DNA of 64,000 nucleotides, taken from Bufo bufo (Eukaryota > Chordata > Amphibia > Anura > Bufonidae). The translations under genes and the position numbers were made by a program. The notes under the pieces are model-generated. The model was not told the origin of the DNA, did not search any database, and worked only from the letters and a program-made list of their open reading frames with translations. Location of the stretch: the NCBI RefSeq assembly GCF_905171765.1, contig NC_053390.1:305974984-306038983 (forward strand), given 5' to 3'. Positions within the stretch are counted from its first letter, which is position 1; each line of letters starts with the position of its first letter. Positions 1 to 11,092 of this stretch are shown here, in pieces.

Positions 1-652
1 TCTGCTCTGGCCAACCATCCTACTATAATCACTTGTGGGGCAGCGGTTTTGCTAAAAAACTAACTTTTATAAATATGCTAATGAGCCTCTAGGTGCTATG
101 TGGGCGTCATTAGCACCTAGAGGCTCCGTCTACCTTCATACACAGCCGCCGCCCAGCGCGTCCCTCCAGCCCGCCCATGTCCTCCTCCGTGTGACGCAGC
201 GGACGAGTTCTCGCGCATGCGCCGTGCGCGGCTGTATTCGGCGCATTTGAGATCTCAGCTCGGAGCGGTCAGACATTCAATGCGCATGCGCGGCTGTATT
301 CGGCGCATGCGCATTGAATGTCTGACCGCTCCGAGCTGAGATCTCAAATGCGCCGAATACAGCCGCGCACGGCGCATGCGCGAGAACTCGTCCGCTGAGT
401 CACACGGAGGAGGACATGGGCGGGCTGGAGGGACGCGCTGGGCGGCGGCTGTGTATGAAGGTAGACGGAGCCTCTAGGTGCTAATGACGCCCACATAGCA
501 CCTAGAGGCTCATTAGCATATTTATAAAAGTTAGTTTTTTAGCAAAACCGCTGCCCCACAAGTGATTATAGTAGGATGGTTGGCCAGAGCAGACACTAGC
601 AGATCGCTAGTGTCTGACAGCTAATTATGTCATACGAAGTGATAGAAACCCT
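1..652. mobile_element. TTAA-flanked palindromic MITE, left end outside the window
   Basis: Bases 1-592 form a near-perfect inverted repeat centred near 296, with a loop of about 12 bases. The right end continues to AGTGATAGAAACCCT, directly followed by TTAA at 653-656. The mirror-image left end would lie about 60 bases before the window. No transposase is encoded. A TTAA target points to a piggyBac- or Kolobok-type mobiliser (family knowledge); which one cannot be told. It interrupts the CR1 element that resumes at 657. Confidence 0.8.
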
Positions 653-656
653 TTAA

Positions 657-1500
657 ACAATATGGGTCCCAGAACAAATCCCTGAGGTACCCCACTGGTA
701 ACAAGACCATGGTCTGAATATACTCCATTGACTGCAACCCTCTGTTGTCTGTCCCTCAGCCACTGCCTAATCTATTCAACAATATGGGAGTCCAAGCCCA
801 AAGACTGCAATTTATTAATAAGCCTTCTATGTGGGACAGTATCAAAAGCCTTACTAAAGTCTAGATAAGCGATGTCTACTGCACCTCCGCCATCTATTAT
901 TTTAGTCACCAATCAAAAAAAATCAATAGGATTAGTTTGACATGATCTCCCTGAAGTAAACCCATGCTGTTTTTCATCTTTCAATCCATGGGATTTTAGA
1001 TGTTCCACAATCCTCTCCTTAAGTATGGTTTCCATTAATTTCCCCACTATTGATGTCAGGCTTACTGGCCTATAGTTGCCCGATTCCTCCCTACTACCTT
1101 TCTTGTGAATGGGCACAACATTTGCTCATTTCCAATCTTCTGGGACGACTCCTGTTGCCAGTGATTGGTTAAATAACTCTGTTAATGGTTTTGCTAGTTC
1201 ACTGCTGAGCTCTTTTAATAGCTTTGGGTGTATCCCATCAGGCCCCTGTGACTTATTTGTATTAATTTTAGACAGCTGACTTAGAACCTCTTCCTCTGTA
1301 AAGACACATGCATCAAAAGATTCATTAGTCTTCTTTCCTAACTGAGTTCCTTTTCCTTCATTTTCCTTTGTAAAAACTGAACAGAAGTATTCATTGAGGC
1401 AGTCAGCTAGTTCTTTATCTTCTTCCATATACCTTCCTTCTTTTGTTTTTAATTTTGTAATTCCTTGTTTTAGTTTCCTTTTTTCATTTATGTATCTGAA
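657..1500 (-). pseudogene. CR1 reverse transcriptase, N-terminal half, broken
   Basis: The translation on the minus strand contains the CR1/L2 RT hallmark [14 protein letters not shown] (around 1040-1085), then KQHGFTSGRSC near 940-965. Beyond a stop near 915 it reads AYLDFSKAFDTVPH (about 840-890) and further downstream SGVPQG-like residues (about 680-700). Upstream, 1126-1428 gives the linker ending in NKSQGPDGIHPKLLKEL, typical of the RT entry region. The two parts lie in different frames around 1116-1126. The catalytic YxDD-type motif lies beyond the preserved part. It would have primed reverse transcription of the LINE RNA at a nicked target; it cannot do so now. Confidence 0.85.
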
Positions 1501-1774
1501 GAATGCCTTATCACCTTTTTTTCTCTGACTGAGCTAATTTCTCTTCTGCCTGTGCTTTGGAAGCTCTTATAACTTGTCTGGCCTCTCTCTGCCTAATCTT
1601 ATAAATTTGCCTGTCATCCTCATTTTTTTAATTTTTTTTTATAATTACTAAATGCTATCTTTTTGTTTTTAATGATTTTGCCCACTTCTTCTGAGTACCA
1701 CAGTGGTCTCTTCCTTTTTTTGCTTTTACTGACAAGTCTAATGCAATTTTCTGTTGCCTTCAATAGTGCCACTT

Positions 1775-2587
1775 TTAAGTAGTCCCATTTCTCCTGGACT
1801 CCAATGAAACTGCTCCAATCTGATAGGGACTTGATACCACTAATCTAATTTTAGAAAAGTCAGTTTTTCTAAAATCTAAAACTTTTGTTTTTGTGTGGTG
1901 TGACTCAGTCACTGTACTTATAGTAAACCACACTGACTGGTGATCACTAGATCCCAAGCTTTCCCCTACAGTAATATCAGATACCAAATTCCCATTTGTG
2001 AATACTAAATCTAAAATGGCCTCCTTCCAGGTTGGCTCCTCAACTAATTGCTGTAGAGATAATCCCAGTAGGGAATTTAGAATATCTGTACTCCTGGCAG
2101 AACTAGCTATTTTGGTTTTCCAGTTTACATCAGGAAGATTGAAGTCTCCCATAATAATAACTTCCCCCTTCAATGTCATTTTAGCTATTTCCTCAACTAG
2201 TAGATCATCAAATTGTTTGACTTGGCTAGGTGGTCTATATATCACAACTACACGAGTTACCTTATGATTATCAAGCTGCAAGGTAACCCAAACTGACTCT
2301 AAATTGTTCTCGCTAACTTGTATCAAATTCGATTTTATGCTATCTTTCACATACAGGGCCACCCCTCCCCCCTTGTTGCCTTCTCTGTCTTTCCTGTATA
2401 GAGAGAACCCTGGTATTGTTATATCCCAGTCATTACTGCCATTGAACCACGTCTCAGTAACAGCCACTAAATCTATACTCTCAGATGCCATTATAACCTC
2501 AAGTTGATTTATCTTATTCCCTAAACTGCGAGCATTTGTAGACAAGAATCTGAGCTTGTCATTTCTTAACCTTTGTGCTACTGGCAT
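1775..2587 (-). pseudogene. CR1 APE-type endonuclease domain, 270 codons, truncated
   Basis: An open stretch on the minus strand gives the order of an apurinic-endonuclease-like LINE nuclease: NARSLGNKINQL near the N terminus, AVTETWF (metal-binding Glu), GGGVALYV, VIYRPPS, IMGDFNLPDVNW (catalytic Asp and Asn), and LGSSDHQSV (the terminal SDH) near residue 215. All expected catalytic positions are visible, so the domain itself looks intact. Frame is lost after about codon 240. It normally nicks target DNA to prime reverse transcription. The start is not a true gene start; in the parent element this is part of ORF2. Confidence 0.85.
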
Positions 2588-2664
2588 ATTCTGGCATTGT
2601 TCCGGGGGTGGGGGGGGGGGGGCTCAGTTGGACTGCTGGATTATCACTCTTTTGCCCCCCTTTC

Positions 2665-2961
2665 CTAGTTTAAATGCTCCTTAGCAAATACTTGGAACTG
2701 TTCACTGAGGACATTCGTTCCCTTGAGAGAAAGATGCAAACCATCTTTCTTGTACAGTTCTTTTCCATTCCAACAAGAGCTAACATGAGACACAAAGCCA
2801 AACCCTTGGTTCAGACACCATTCACCAAGCCATACATTGAATTCCTTAATGCGCATCTTCCTGTCATGCTGAAGGTTATGTACAGGCAAAACTGCAGAGA
2901 ATGAAACAGTTGATGCAACCTCCCGTATATCCTTTCCAAGTGTGTGAAAAGCTTCTTTCAC
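2665..2961 (-). pseudogene. CR1 ORF1 C-terminal SGNH/GDSL esterase-like domain fragment
   Basis: The 98-residue minus-strand translation holds VLPVHNLQHDRKMRIKEFN, then GFGFVSHVSSCW, and KKDGLHLSLKGTNVL. The D-x-x-H arrangement in DGLHL matches block V of SGNH hydrolases, a domain known in ORF1 of CR1 elements. The catalytic Ser block lies upstream and is lost at the Gypsy junction near 2965. It sits directly upstream of the endonuclease in the transcription direction, as expected for ORF1 followed by ORF2. Confidence 0.65.
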
Positions 2962-2971
2962 CTCAAAGGTT

Positions 2972-5052
2972 CCTCAAACACCTTATGATGCAATTTTGAT
3001 GGAACAAACAATTTCCCAGAGGGGCAAGGCTCCAGTGTGTCTCCCTGAGCCTCTAACACCTTCACCTCTAGGTCTGGCTATAGAGCGGATATCACCACCC
3101 CCTCTGACAGTATCGGACTCGGATTTTCAAAATCACCACCTCCAGGAAAACTATGTGACAAGGCATCTGCCTTGATATTCTTAACCCCAGGATGATAAGT
3201 GACAATGAAATTGAATCTGGTGAAAAACAAAGACCATCGTGCCTGCCTCGGGTTCAGTTGTTTAGCAGACTCCAGGTAAGCCAGATTTTTGTGATCTGTG
3301 AACACCGTGATCGGATGAATCGCCCCTTCCAACCAATGACGCCACTCTTCAAAAGCCAACTTAATGGCCAGCAACTCTCTGTTACCCACATCGTAATTTC
3401 TCTCTGTGGCAGAGAGTTTTTTAGAGAAAAATGCACATGGGCGCCATTTACCAGGTGACGGGCCCTGCAATAAGACTGCTCATACCCCCACCTCGGACAA
3501 GTCAACTTCCACAATGAAAGGTTGTGATACATCTGGCTGCTCCAATATAGGGGCAGAAGCAAAGCCCTCCTTAACAGCAGAAAAGGCTCGCAACGCCGAA
3601 TCAGACCACACTGAATCATCCGTCCCTTTCTTAGTCATGTCAGTTAAGGGTTTCTCCACTGTCAAATAGTTCTGAATACATTTTTGGTAATAGTTGGTGA
3701 ACCCCAAAAAACGCATAAGAGCCTTCAGATTTTTCAGGTCGATCCCAGTCCAATACAGCACAGACTTTCTCTGGATCCATTCGAAAACCTGAAGATGACA
3801 GCAGGTAGCACAATAATTGCACCTCATGCAGAGCTTAGGATCTGTAACACCTGTCTAACGTGATCCTGATGAGTCTTCACGTCTGGAGAATAAATTATTA
3901 TGTCATCCAAATACATGACAACAAACCTCTCCACCAGGTGATGAAATATGTCATTCACAAAATGCTGAAAAACCGCAGGAGCATTGGTCAACCCAAAAGG
4001 CATGACCAGGTTCTCAAAGTGACCCTCTGGGGTATTAAAAGCCATCTTCCATTCATCCCCTTCCTTGATCCTGACCAGAGTATATGCCCCCTTAAGTATA
4101 ACTTGGAGAACACCTTGGCATCAACAATCTGGTTAGAAAAATCAGGAATCAAAGGAAGGGGATAAGGATCACGGACAGTAATCCGACTGAGCTAACGGAA
4201 ATCCAGATATGGTCTAAGAGTTCCGTCCTTTTTTTTAACAAAGAAAAACCCTGCTTCCACTGGAGATTTGGAAGGTCTTATGTGTCCTTTAGCCAAACTC
4301 TCGGTAATATACTCTCTCATGACCTTTCTTTCGGGTCCAAAAAGGTTATACAACCTAGATTTGGACAACTTAGCTCCAGGAATAAGGTTGATAGAAAAAT
4401 CGTATTCCCGATGCGGAGGTAAATCCTTGCATTCACTTTCAGAAAACACATCAGCAAAATCAGATATAAAAGAGGGTAATGTTTTAATAGTTAAAGCAGA
4501 AAAAAATGTATTTCGACAATTGTCAACGCAATAATCACCCCAATCTAGAATCTGTCTAGCTTGCCAATCGATGGTTGTATTGTGCTTGCTTAACCACGGT
4601 AAACCCAGAACCAACGGAGCAGGGAGACCCTCCAACACAAAACATGAGATGAATTCCTGATAAAAGTCACCCACACTTAATCGGATGTCATGCACCATCT
4701 GAGATAAACATTTCTGAGTTAGAGGTGCAGAATCAATAGCAAAAATGGAAATGTTTTTCTCTAATGCACTTGGAGACAACCCATGCATACGGACGAACTG
4801 AGCATCAATCAAGTTCCCCCCTGCCCCGTTGTTGAACAACACCTCAATCCCCACAGTCTTGGACTCTAGCTCCACCTCGGCAGTCAGGAGAAATCCGGTA
4901 CTACCAGTCAAAGACAAATGCACATTCTCTGACTCTCCTCTCACCCCTCTATGAGTCAGATGGGAATTAGACATCCTTTTTTTTTTTCTTTTTGATGCTG
5001 AATGCATGGACATACATCGATAAAATGTCCCTTTTGTCTGCAGAAAAAACAC
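2972..5052 (-). pseudogene. Gypsy pol: protease-RT-RNase H, broken
   Basis: The protease region (about 4845-4780) reads [15 protein letters not shown]; Asn stands where retropepsins carry the catalytic Asp of D-S/T-G, so the protease looks dead. RT follows: [22 protein letters not shown] then RPYLDFR around 4200-4280, where the usual Asp-Tyr is Asp-Phe. Next come [13 protein letters not shown] and the catalytic YLDD (3824-4045). The RNase H part (3470-3078) has [28 protein letters not shown] and KADALSH. Stops or frame changes occur near 4192, 3824, 3650, 3470 and 3078. An ancestral copy would have copied the element's RNA into DNA. Confidence 0.85.
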
Positions 5053-5171
5053 ACTCCCTTCCTACGATTAATACGCTTAAAAGCAGATCCAGAAGTAGCT
5101 CCCCCTAATTGCATGGGTTCGTCCCCAGACATAAATCCAGGAGTATCTCCACCCTAAGTGTCAGAGGAAGA

Positions 5172-5848
5172 CTATACGTTATGTGATAGTATGTTCTGAG
5201 AGTGGGGGCCCCTAGATCTCTCTCTCAGGCGTCTATCAATGCATACTGCAAAAGACATAGCGGCTTCCAGAGACTGAGGATTCTCATGAAAGGCCAAAGC
5301 GTCCTTCAGCCTCTCTGATAATCCCTGACAAAACTGACTACGAAGAGCCGGATCGTTCCGCTCAGTATCCGTAGCCCACCTTCTAAAGAGCAATAGATCT
5401 GAGCAGAACGCTCTCCCTGACGAAGTCCACATAGCTTGGTCTCAGCCAAAGAGGTCCGATACGGGTCATCATAGATGATACCCAGAGCTTTGAAAAATTA
5501 ATCCCCCGTCTGGAGAGACTGCGATTCGGTCGGCAGAGAAAAAGCCCATAACTGAGTGTCCCCTTTAGGCAACGAAATAACCACACTAACTCTTTGAATC
5601 TCATCCCCAGATGAGTGTGGATGTAGCCTAAAATACAATTTGCACGCCTACCTAAACAAAATGATATCACTTTCCCCAGAGAATCTGCCTGGGAGGGCAA
5701 CTTTAGGCTCGAGACAAGCCAGGTAACCACCACCACCACTAGGACCAGCAGCCTGTGGTCTCTGGATCTGCGAGATGGTCATGCAGAGGTCAGCTACCTC
5801 CAAAGACAGCCCCTGCAGCTGTCTGGCCAGCGCAGCAATAGGATTCAT
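5172..5848 (-). pseudogene. Gypsy gag, frameshifted
   Basis: The minus strand starts at an ATG at 5848 with MNPIAALARQLQGL and a gag-like LPGRFSGES segment, 49 bases inside the LTR end. The frame changes near 5650. Gag-like residues recur at 5432-5172 (LRSQFCQGLSERLKDALAFHENP, then SLEAAMSFAVCIDRRLRER). This capsid-region pattern is common in vertebrate Gypsy elements. A zinc knuckle is suggested around 5055-5000 by cysteines in two frames. Confidence 0.7.
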
Positions 5849-5896
5849 GGCTGTACTGAAACAAGCAAAAAAAATTACAGTTTTGGCGGTTTATAA

Positions 5897-6530
5897 TGTC
5901 ACATTTGGGTGTGGGAGGGAAACACCACACCGAACATAGGAGGGAAGGGATGATGGAATAAGGTCTGGAAACTAGGGAAAGGAGATGGACACCTCCTAGT
6001 AAAACCCTAATCAAAGTCCTGACTAACTACCAATATGAACAGACCTAAGAGGTAGGTGAGTTCATACACAGGAATACCTAGTGTCCTAACTCACCCTATT
6101 GAACCCTGGTACTAATGTCAAGACTGTGACAACCTGTTCCTCCAAAAGGAAAGACGAACAGGAGTCTCCCTCAGGCCTTAATACAAATGACAGGGAAATG
6201 CAACACACAAAATAACTCAAACAACATGCAAAAGGCAAAGAAAGCACTTAACTTCAAGTGGCTATGGCAACACCAGGAACTCAGCCGAGATCCACACACC
6301 AGCAATCCACAACTCAAACAGAAGCTATAAACTGCATAGCATAGTGGGAGAAACAACAATAAATAGAGAAGGTTAAATGACCATAATAGCCACACCTGGG
6401 GAAAGAAGGTGTGGCAAGCACAATAAACAACACAGACATCATTTAATCCAAAGGGAAAACATGTCAGATCAAACCACATATTGCCAGTCTCACCAATCTC
6501 CTGCCACCTGTCGCGGAAATGTCCGTGACA
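5897..6530 (-). repeat. 5' LTR of the Gypsy element
   Basis: On the minus strand the block begins TGTCACGGAC at 6530 and ends GTGACA at 5897, giving a six-base terminal inverted repeat with canonical TG...CA ends and 634 bases. The gag ATG lies 49 bases downstream at 5848. The internal sequence directly after the LTR is TTATAAACCGCC. I do not recognise a standard tRNA primer site, so self-priming (as in some chromoviruses) is possible but unproven. Confidence 0.75.
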
Positions 6531-6607
6531 CTCGACAAACACATTAGATTGTCGGCTGGACCTGCCGATAATGGCAAGTTTAGATGACAATACACTAATG
6601 TGTATGG

Positions 6608-6770
6608 CAACCTTAATGGGTTTTCCAGTACTTAGATACTGATGGCTTATCCTCAGAATATCAGATAATTGAGTGTCCAACACCCGGCACCCCAACTATA
6701 CAGTGGACATAAGGCTCTGGTGTACTGAAGCTCAGCTTCAATACACTTGAATAGGAACTAAGCTGCAGTA
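6608..6770. repeat. Dispersed repeat fragment, same family as 10590-10860
   Basis: The stretch with GGGTTTTCCAGTACTTAG, a 'gatactgatgg...tatcctcag' core and 'acacccggcacccc' matches, in opposite orientation and with substitutions, the block at 10590-10860. I can assign neither class nor ends. The remaining sequence up to about 6900 shows nothing I recognise. Confidence 0.5.
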
Positions 6771-7188
6771 GTACAGAGCGGACACTACACAGTTGCTAGA
6801 ACCTTGTGCTTCTGGCTCCATTCCTTTGAATCCAGAGGATAAAAATCAGTCTGGTTGGAAATTGTTTGGAAGCAGCACTTATATAAGCAGACAAACAATG
6901 CAAGTTTGTGAGTGTTCGTGTGTTTGATTTCCAGTGTGTGTTTGTATTAAGTGTGTGACTTTAGATTACGTGACTTCAGATTCAGGGACTTTAGGAACGG
7001 ACTACAGTAAGTCAGTTGCTTATCATTGCACTGTTGTATTGTATTTTTTTTCTCTCTCTTTTCTTGTGTAATTCCCCATTAGTATGTGTTCCATTATTGA
7101 TATTGCAGCCCAGTGCACATCTTGTCTAATGTATACAGTCCTGGAATAGCTGTTTGAGGGTGCATAACTTTGTTCAAAATGTGAGCAA

Positions 7189-7581
7189 ATGACTCCTTTG
7201 GAATCACACATCGTTTATCTAAACGAGCGAGTTTCAACACTGAGAATCGTTGGCAATTTGGAACAGAGTTCGCTGCTCACTGAGCAGGCACTCTATGGGG
7301 TAAATGCGGGGGAGGATGGTAACATGGAGGCTCAGAAGAGTGAGGTAGGTAGCTGGATAACAGTTAGAAAGCAGGGCAGAAGAAAGAGTGCCAGGGAGGC
7401 TAGCCCTGATCTGACACACCCCAACAAGTTTTCAAGCTTGGCAGATGAGGGGGATGTTAGTTCAGGGAGAGCACTGCTGCAGTCAGACACATCCTCTACC
7501 AGTCAGGGGAATGTCAGCTCCAGTAAGCAGTTGGCCAGAAGAGCAGGGCAAAACTGGGGATCTGGAATTAGTGATGTGTGA
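7189..7581 (+). pseudogene. CR1 ORF1 N-terminal region fragment
   Basis: A 130-codon open stretch. Residues 1-40 look weakly helical (SHIVYLNERVSTLRIV, then LEQSSLLTEQ), followed by GSWITVRKQGRRKSAREASP and a Ser-rich DEGDVSSGRALLQSDTSSTS. The position before endonuclease and RT remnants, and the Arg/Lys-rich VRKQGRRK, suggest the nucleic-acid-binding N-terminal part of a CR1 ORF1. No conserved catalytic motif is expected here. The downstream esterase part is missing, so this is a remnant. Assignment rests mainly on context. Confidence 0.55.
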
Positions 7582-7849
7582 GGAGGACTATGACATAGTG
7601 GGAATAATGGCTGGATGATAGCTATGACTGTGCGGTTAACATACAGGGTTACCGTCTGTTTAGGAAGGAACATCAAAAGCGGAGAGGGGGAGAGGTTTGC
7701 CTTTATGTAAAGTCCCATCTACAGCCCACACTCTGGGAATATATAATTATCTTTAAATTGTCATTCAAAAGAGTGTTTCTTCAGGGAGGAACAAAAATAC
7801 CATTATAAATCTGAAGGTGTTGGCCCTTTACAGAGGGATGAGGCGGGAG

Positions 7850-8943
7850 TTGAAGACAGTGATGAGGATACAGCAAAGCTATTAAATATTTTTCTCCACT
7901 GTATTCACTGAGGAAAATAAACCGTCAGATGAAATGCAGAATGTAAAAGTAAATTCCCCATTAAAAGTGCCCTGTCTGTCCCAGGAAGAAGTGGAGCTGC
8001 GTCCTAAAAAGATGAAAATAGACAAATAGCCAGAACCAGATGGCATACACTCCCGTATCCTAAGAGAATTAAGTAATGTCATAGCCAGACCCTTATTTCT
8101 GATATTTATGGACTCTATATTGACAGGGAGTGTCCCACATGATGGCGCATAGAAAATGTGGTGCCAATATTCAAAAAAGGTCCAAAAACAGAGCCCGGAA
8201 ACTATAGGCCGGTAAGTTTAACATCTGTCGTGGGTAAAATGTTTGAAGGTTTTCTAAAAGATGCTATCTTGGAGTACCTCAATGAAAATAAGCAAATAAC
8301 GCCATATCAGCATGGCTTCGTGAGGGATCGGTCATATCAAACTAATTTAATCAGTTTCTATGAGGAGGTAAGTTCTAGACTTGACCGCGGCGAATCAATG
8401 GATGTCATATATCTTTACTTCCCCAAAGCATTTCTCGGACTGGGAGAAAATGTCTGTATGTGGGTAAGTAACTGGCTCAGTGATAGAAAGCAGGGGGTGG
8501 TTATTAACGGTGCCCACTCAGATTGGATCACCAACACTAGTGGGGTACATCAGGGGTCAGTATTGGGCGATATTCTCTTTAATATATTTATTAATGATCT
8601 TGTAGAAGGCTTGCACAGTAAAATATAAATTTTTGCAGATGACACTAAACTGTGTAAAGTAATTAACACGGAAGATGACAGTATACTGCTACAAAGGGAT
8701 CTGGATAGATAGATGCCAGTGATGAGAACATAGTCCTGCCACTTTACAAATCACTAGTCAGAGCACACATGGAGTACTGTGTACAGTTCTTGGCTCCTGT
8801 GAACAAGGGAGAAATAGCAGAGCTGGAGAGGGTTCAGAGAAGGGCAACTAAAGTAATAACTAGAATGGGTGGACTACAGTACCCTGAAAGATTATCAAAA
8901 TTAGGGTTATTAACTTTAGAAAAAAGACGACCAAGGGGCGATC
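7850..8943 (+). pseudogene. CR1 reverse transcriptase, deleted and broken
   Basis: About 7850-8100 is a degraded RT entry region. At 8158-8628 the translation gives [35 protein letters not shown], and [21 protein letters not shown] stop follows, and directly after it FADDTKLCK, the catalytic DD motif, at about 8632-8660. A deletion then joins to 8769-8943 (MEYCVQFLAPVNK, RVQRRATKVI, LTLEKRRPRGDL), the RT C-terminal part. Between KAF and LGLGENV roughly 20 residues of the standard RT are missing. Confidence 0.85.
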
Positions 8944-8946
8944 TAA

Positions 8947-9444
8947 GGCTACTTTCACACTAGCATTTGGAGCGGGTCCGTCTGATGTTTCATCAGACGG
9001 ATCCGCTCCTATAATGCAGACGTTTGCATCCGTTCAGAACGGATCCGTCTGCATTATAACTTAGAAAAATTTCTAAGTGTGAAAGTAGCCTGAACGGATC
9101 CGTTCAGACTTTACATTGAAAGTCAATGGGGGACGGATCCGCTTGAAGATTGAGCCATATGGTGTCATCTTCAAGCGGATCCGTCCCCATTGACTTCCAT
9201 TATAAGTCTGGACGGATCCGCTCGCCTCCGCACGGCCAGGTGGACACCCGAACGCTGCAAGCAGCGTTCAGGTGTCCGCTCACTGAGCGGAGCGGAGGCT
9301 GAACGCTGGCAGGCGGATGCATTCTAGGTGGATCTGCCTCCACTGAGAATGCATTAGGGCTGGACGGCTGCGTTCGGTGCCGCTTGTGAGCCCCTTCAAA
9401 CGGAGCTCACGAGCGGACACCTGAACGCAGGTGTGAAAGTAGCC
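8947..9444. mobile_element. PIF/Harbinger-type MITE, 498 bp, TSD TAA
   Basis: Terminal inverted repeats GGCTACTTTCACACTAG and, on the other strand, GGCTACTTTCACACCTG enclose 498 bases with no coding capacity. TAA stands at 8944-8946 and again at 9445-9447. With one TAA removed, CR1 coding reads straight across. The three-base TWA target duplication is a hallmark of PIF/Harbinger elements. The interior is full of 'ggatccgt' and its inverted partners, giving many local hairpins. A copy of identical length lies at 25541-26038. Confidence 0.85.
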
Positions 9445-9447
9445 TAA

Positions 9448-9912
9448 TAACTATGTATAAATATATCAGAGGTCAGTACTTAGGACTGTGACGAGGGGAC
9501 ATCCACTGTGTCTTGAGGAAAGAAGGTTTGTACACAAACATAGAAGAGGATTCTTTACAGTAAGAGCAGTGAGACTATAGAACTCTCTGCATGAGGAGGT
9601 GATGATGGTGAGTTCACTAAAAGAGTTCAAAAGGGGCCTGAATGTACTGTATTTCTTGAGTGTAATAATATTACAGGTTATAGTTACTAGAGATGGGTTG
9701 TTGATCCAGGGAGTTATTTTGATTGATTGCCTGATTGGAGTGGGGAAGAATTTTTTTACCCTAAAATGAGGAAAATTGGCTTCTATCTCACAGGGTTTTT
9801 ATTTTTTATATATTTTTTGCCTTCCTCTGGATCAACTTGCAGGATAACAGGCTGAACTGGATGCACAAATGCCATTTTGCAGCCTTATAAACTATGTTAC
9901 TATATGTTACAT
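9448..9912 (+). repeat. CR1 3' coding tail and 3' UTR
   Basis: After the MITE the CR1 reading resumes (TMYKYIRGQYL-like) and runs into a non-coding tail with T-rich stretches at 9747-9760 and 9797-9820. It ends near 9912 in repeated 'tatgttac'. From 9913 to 10183 I see no recognisable feature. Confidence 0.65.
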
Positions 9913-10187
9913 TCACTGTATCGTTTCTGATGCTGGCAGCTGCAGTCATCTTATTATCATCAGAGGCAGGATTACAATAAAAGATAACATCTATATACAG
10001 ATAATTCAGGATTCACCATTCACAATATGCTATAGTCATAAATTATCTATCCTCCCTGTGAAGTGACCCCTGCACAGGTCACAAAAGATGTCTAGAAAAC
10101 TCTTGCCTAGAAATCAATGAACATCTATTATCTATTGTGTCTGTGGTGCATGTGGCTGCTATAATATTTATCTCTAAATGTTTTTAA

Positions 10188-10571
10188 AGAGAACTTGTCA
10201 CCACAAAATGCAGGCAGTGTGTTATAGAGCAGGAGGAGCTGAGCATATTGATATATAGTTTTATGGAAAGAGATTCAAGTAAAACTTGTAATTTATAAAT
10301 TCATATCTCTGCTCTTTCTGACTTCATTTGTACACAACGGAGGTGATTGATAACATTCTCTGTGTAAATGTGTATACAGAGATAGCTGTCAGTTACTGAT
10401 TGTTTTACACAGGGCAGTCTTAAGTACAGTAAAAGCAGAGATATAAATGAATAAATGACACGTTTTACTAAATCTTTCCCCGGCAAAACTATATTTCAAT
10501 CTGCTCAGCTTGTTCTGCTCTATAAAATGCTGCCTGTAGATAGCAATGAATTTCATGGTGACAGGTCCTCT
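10188..10571. mobile_element. TTAA-flanked MITE, 384 bp
   Basis: TTAA occurs at 10184-10187 and 10572-10575. The ends AGAGAACTTGTCACCA and TGGTGACAGGTCCTCT are imperfect inverted repeats. No coding capacity. The termini resemble those of the element at 24595-24986. Confidence 0.75.
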
Positions 10572-10589
10572 TTAATCGAAGTTCAGGCA

Positions 10590-10860
10590 AAACAGTTGCT
10601 CCCCTAATCGCACCACACATCTCTGTCTGTTGTCTAGTGGACAGAGCTGGTAACTGCATTACCATTCACTTCAATGTGAGCAGCACTGAAGTTATCAGCT
10701 CTGTCCACTTCGCAATAAACAAAGCTGTGCAGTTCCAGAGCAAAAACCACTCTGAAACAGCGGATCATTGGGGGTGTGGGTTGTGGGACCCCCGCCAATC
10801 AGATACTGATGACGTATCTTGAGGATAGACTATGAACATATCCTAGAAAATCCCTATAAG
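10590..10860. repeat. Dispersed repeat, partner of 6608-6770
   Basis: On the minus strand it begins GGGATTTTCTAGGATATG, then 'tatcctcaagatacgtcatcagtatctgat' and a 'gggggtcccacaacccacacccc' block, in the same order as at 6608-6770. An inner inverted repeat (gtccactt/acagagctg around 10630-10710) may form a hairpin. Class unknown. From 10861 to 11088 nothing is recognised. Confidence 0.5.
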
Positions 10861-11092
10861 GTATACATTTCTTTTTTAAATGGTGCAGGCATACTGTTTT
10901 ACATTTGAGTAAAAGCTGTAATCCTTAACTGCATGCCCCAAATGTGGCATGAAAAGAGACTAAGGGGTCCTATCTCCAATTGTAGGTGAATGCAGTTAGT
11001 AAACTGTGGACGTCTAAACGCCAGAGACAAAAATTAATGCAATTAATAGGTCAGAAAATGGGGAAAATATACAGGTCAGAAAAATAAATTAA

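Larger units (their letters stand above)
657..2965 (-). mobile_element. CR1-type LINE remnant (ORF1 end, endonuclease, partial RT)
   Basis: Reading the minus strand from 2965 down to 657, the order is the end of ORF1 (esterase-like), an APE-type endonuclease, a linker and the first half of a reverse transcriptase. This is the order in CR1-clade non-LTR retrotransposons. Frameshifts and stops break every part. The 5' end at about 2965 abuts Gypsy coding sequence, which fits a 5'-truncated LINE inserted into the Gypsy element. The 3' half is cut by the TTAA palindrome and leaves the window. A G-run lies at 2605-2622. Confidence 0.85.
2966..6530 (-). mobile_element. Ty3/Gypsy LTR retrotransposon, 5' part (LTR, gag, pol without integrase)
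   Basis: Minus-strand order: 5' LTR (6530-5897), gag from 5848, zinc-knuckle remnant, protease, reverse transcriptase and RNase H down to about 2970. Coding similarity stops just as the integrase region should begin, at the CR1 junction. The integrase and 3' LTR are therefore missing or lie outside the window. Gag and RT style resemble chromovirus-like Gypsy elements of fishes and amphibians (family knowledge). Several frameshifts and stops make it inactive. Confidence 0.85.
6900..9912 (+). mobile_element. CR1-type LINE, internally deleted copy with 3' end
   Basis: Plus-strand order: an ORF1-like stretch (7189-7581), an endonuclease scrap (about 7590-7730), linker and RT (about 7850-8943), then a 3' tail ending near 9912 with 'actatgttactatatgttac', a short-repeat 3' end typical of frog CR1 copies (recollection). 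Much of the endonuclease and part of the RT are deleted. A 498-bp Harbinger-type MITE sits in the RT C-terminal coding region at 8947-9444. The start near 6900 is approximate. Confidence 0.8.

Noticed and set aside
1998..2507. Plus-strand ORFs opposite the CR1 endonuclease
   Set aside because: The minus strand carries clear endonuclease motifs; the plus frames are shadows.
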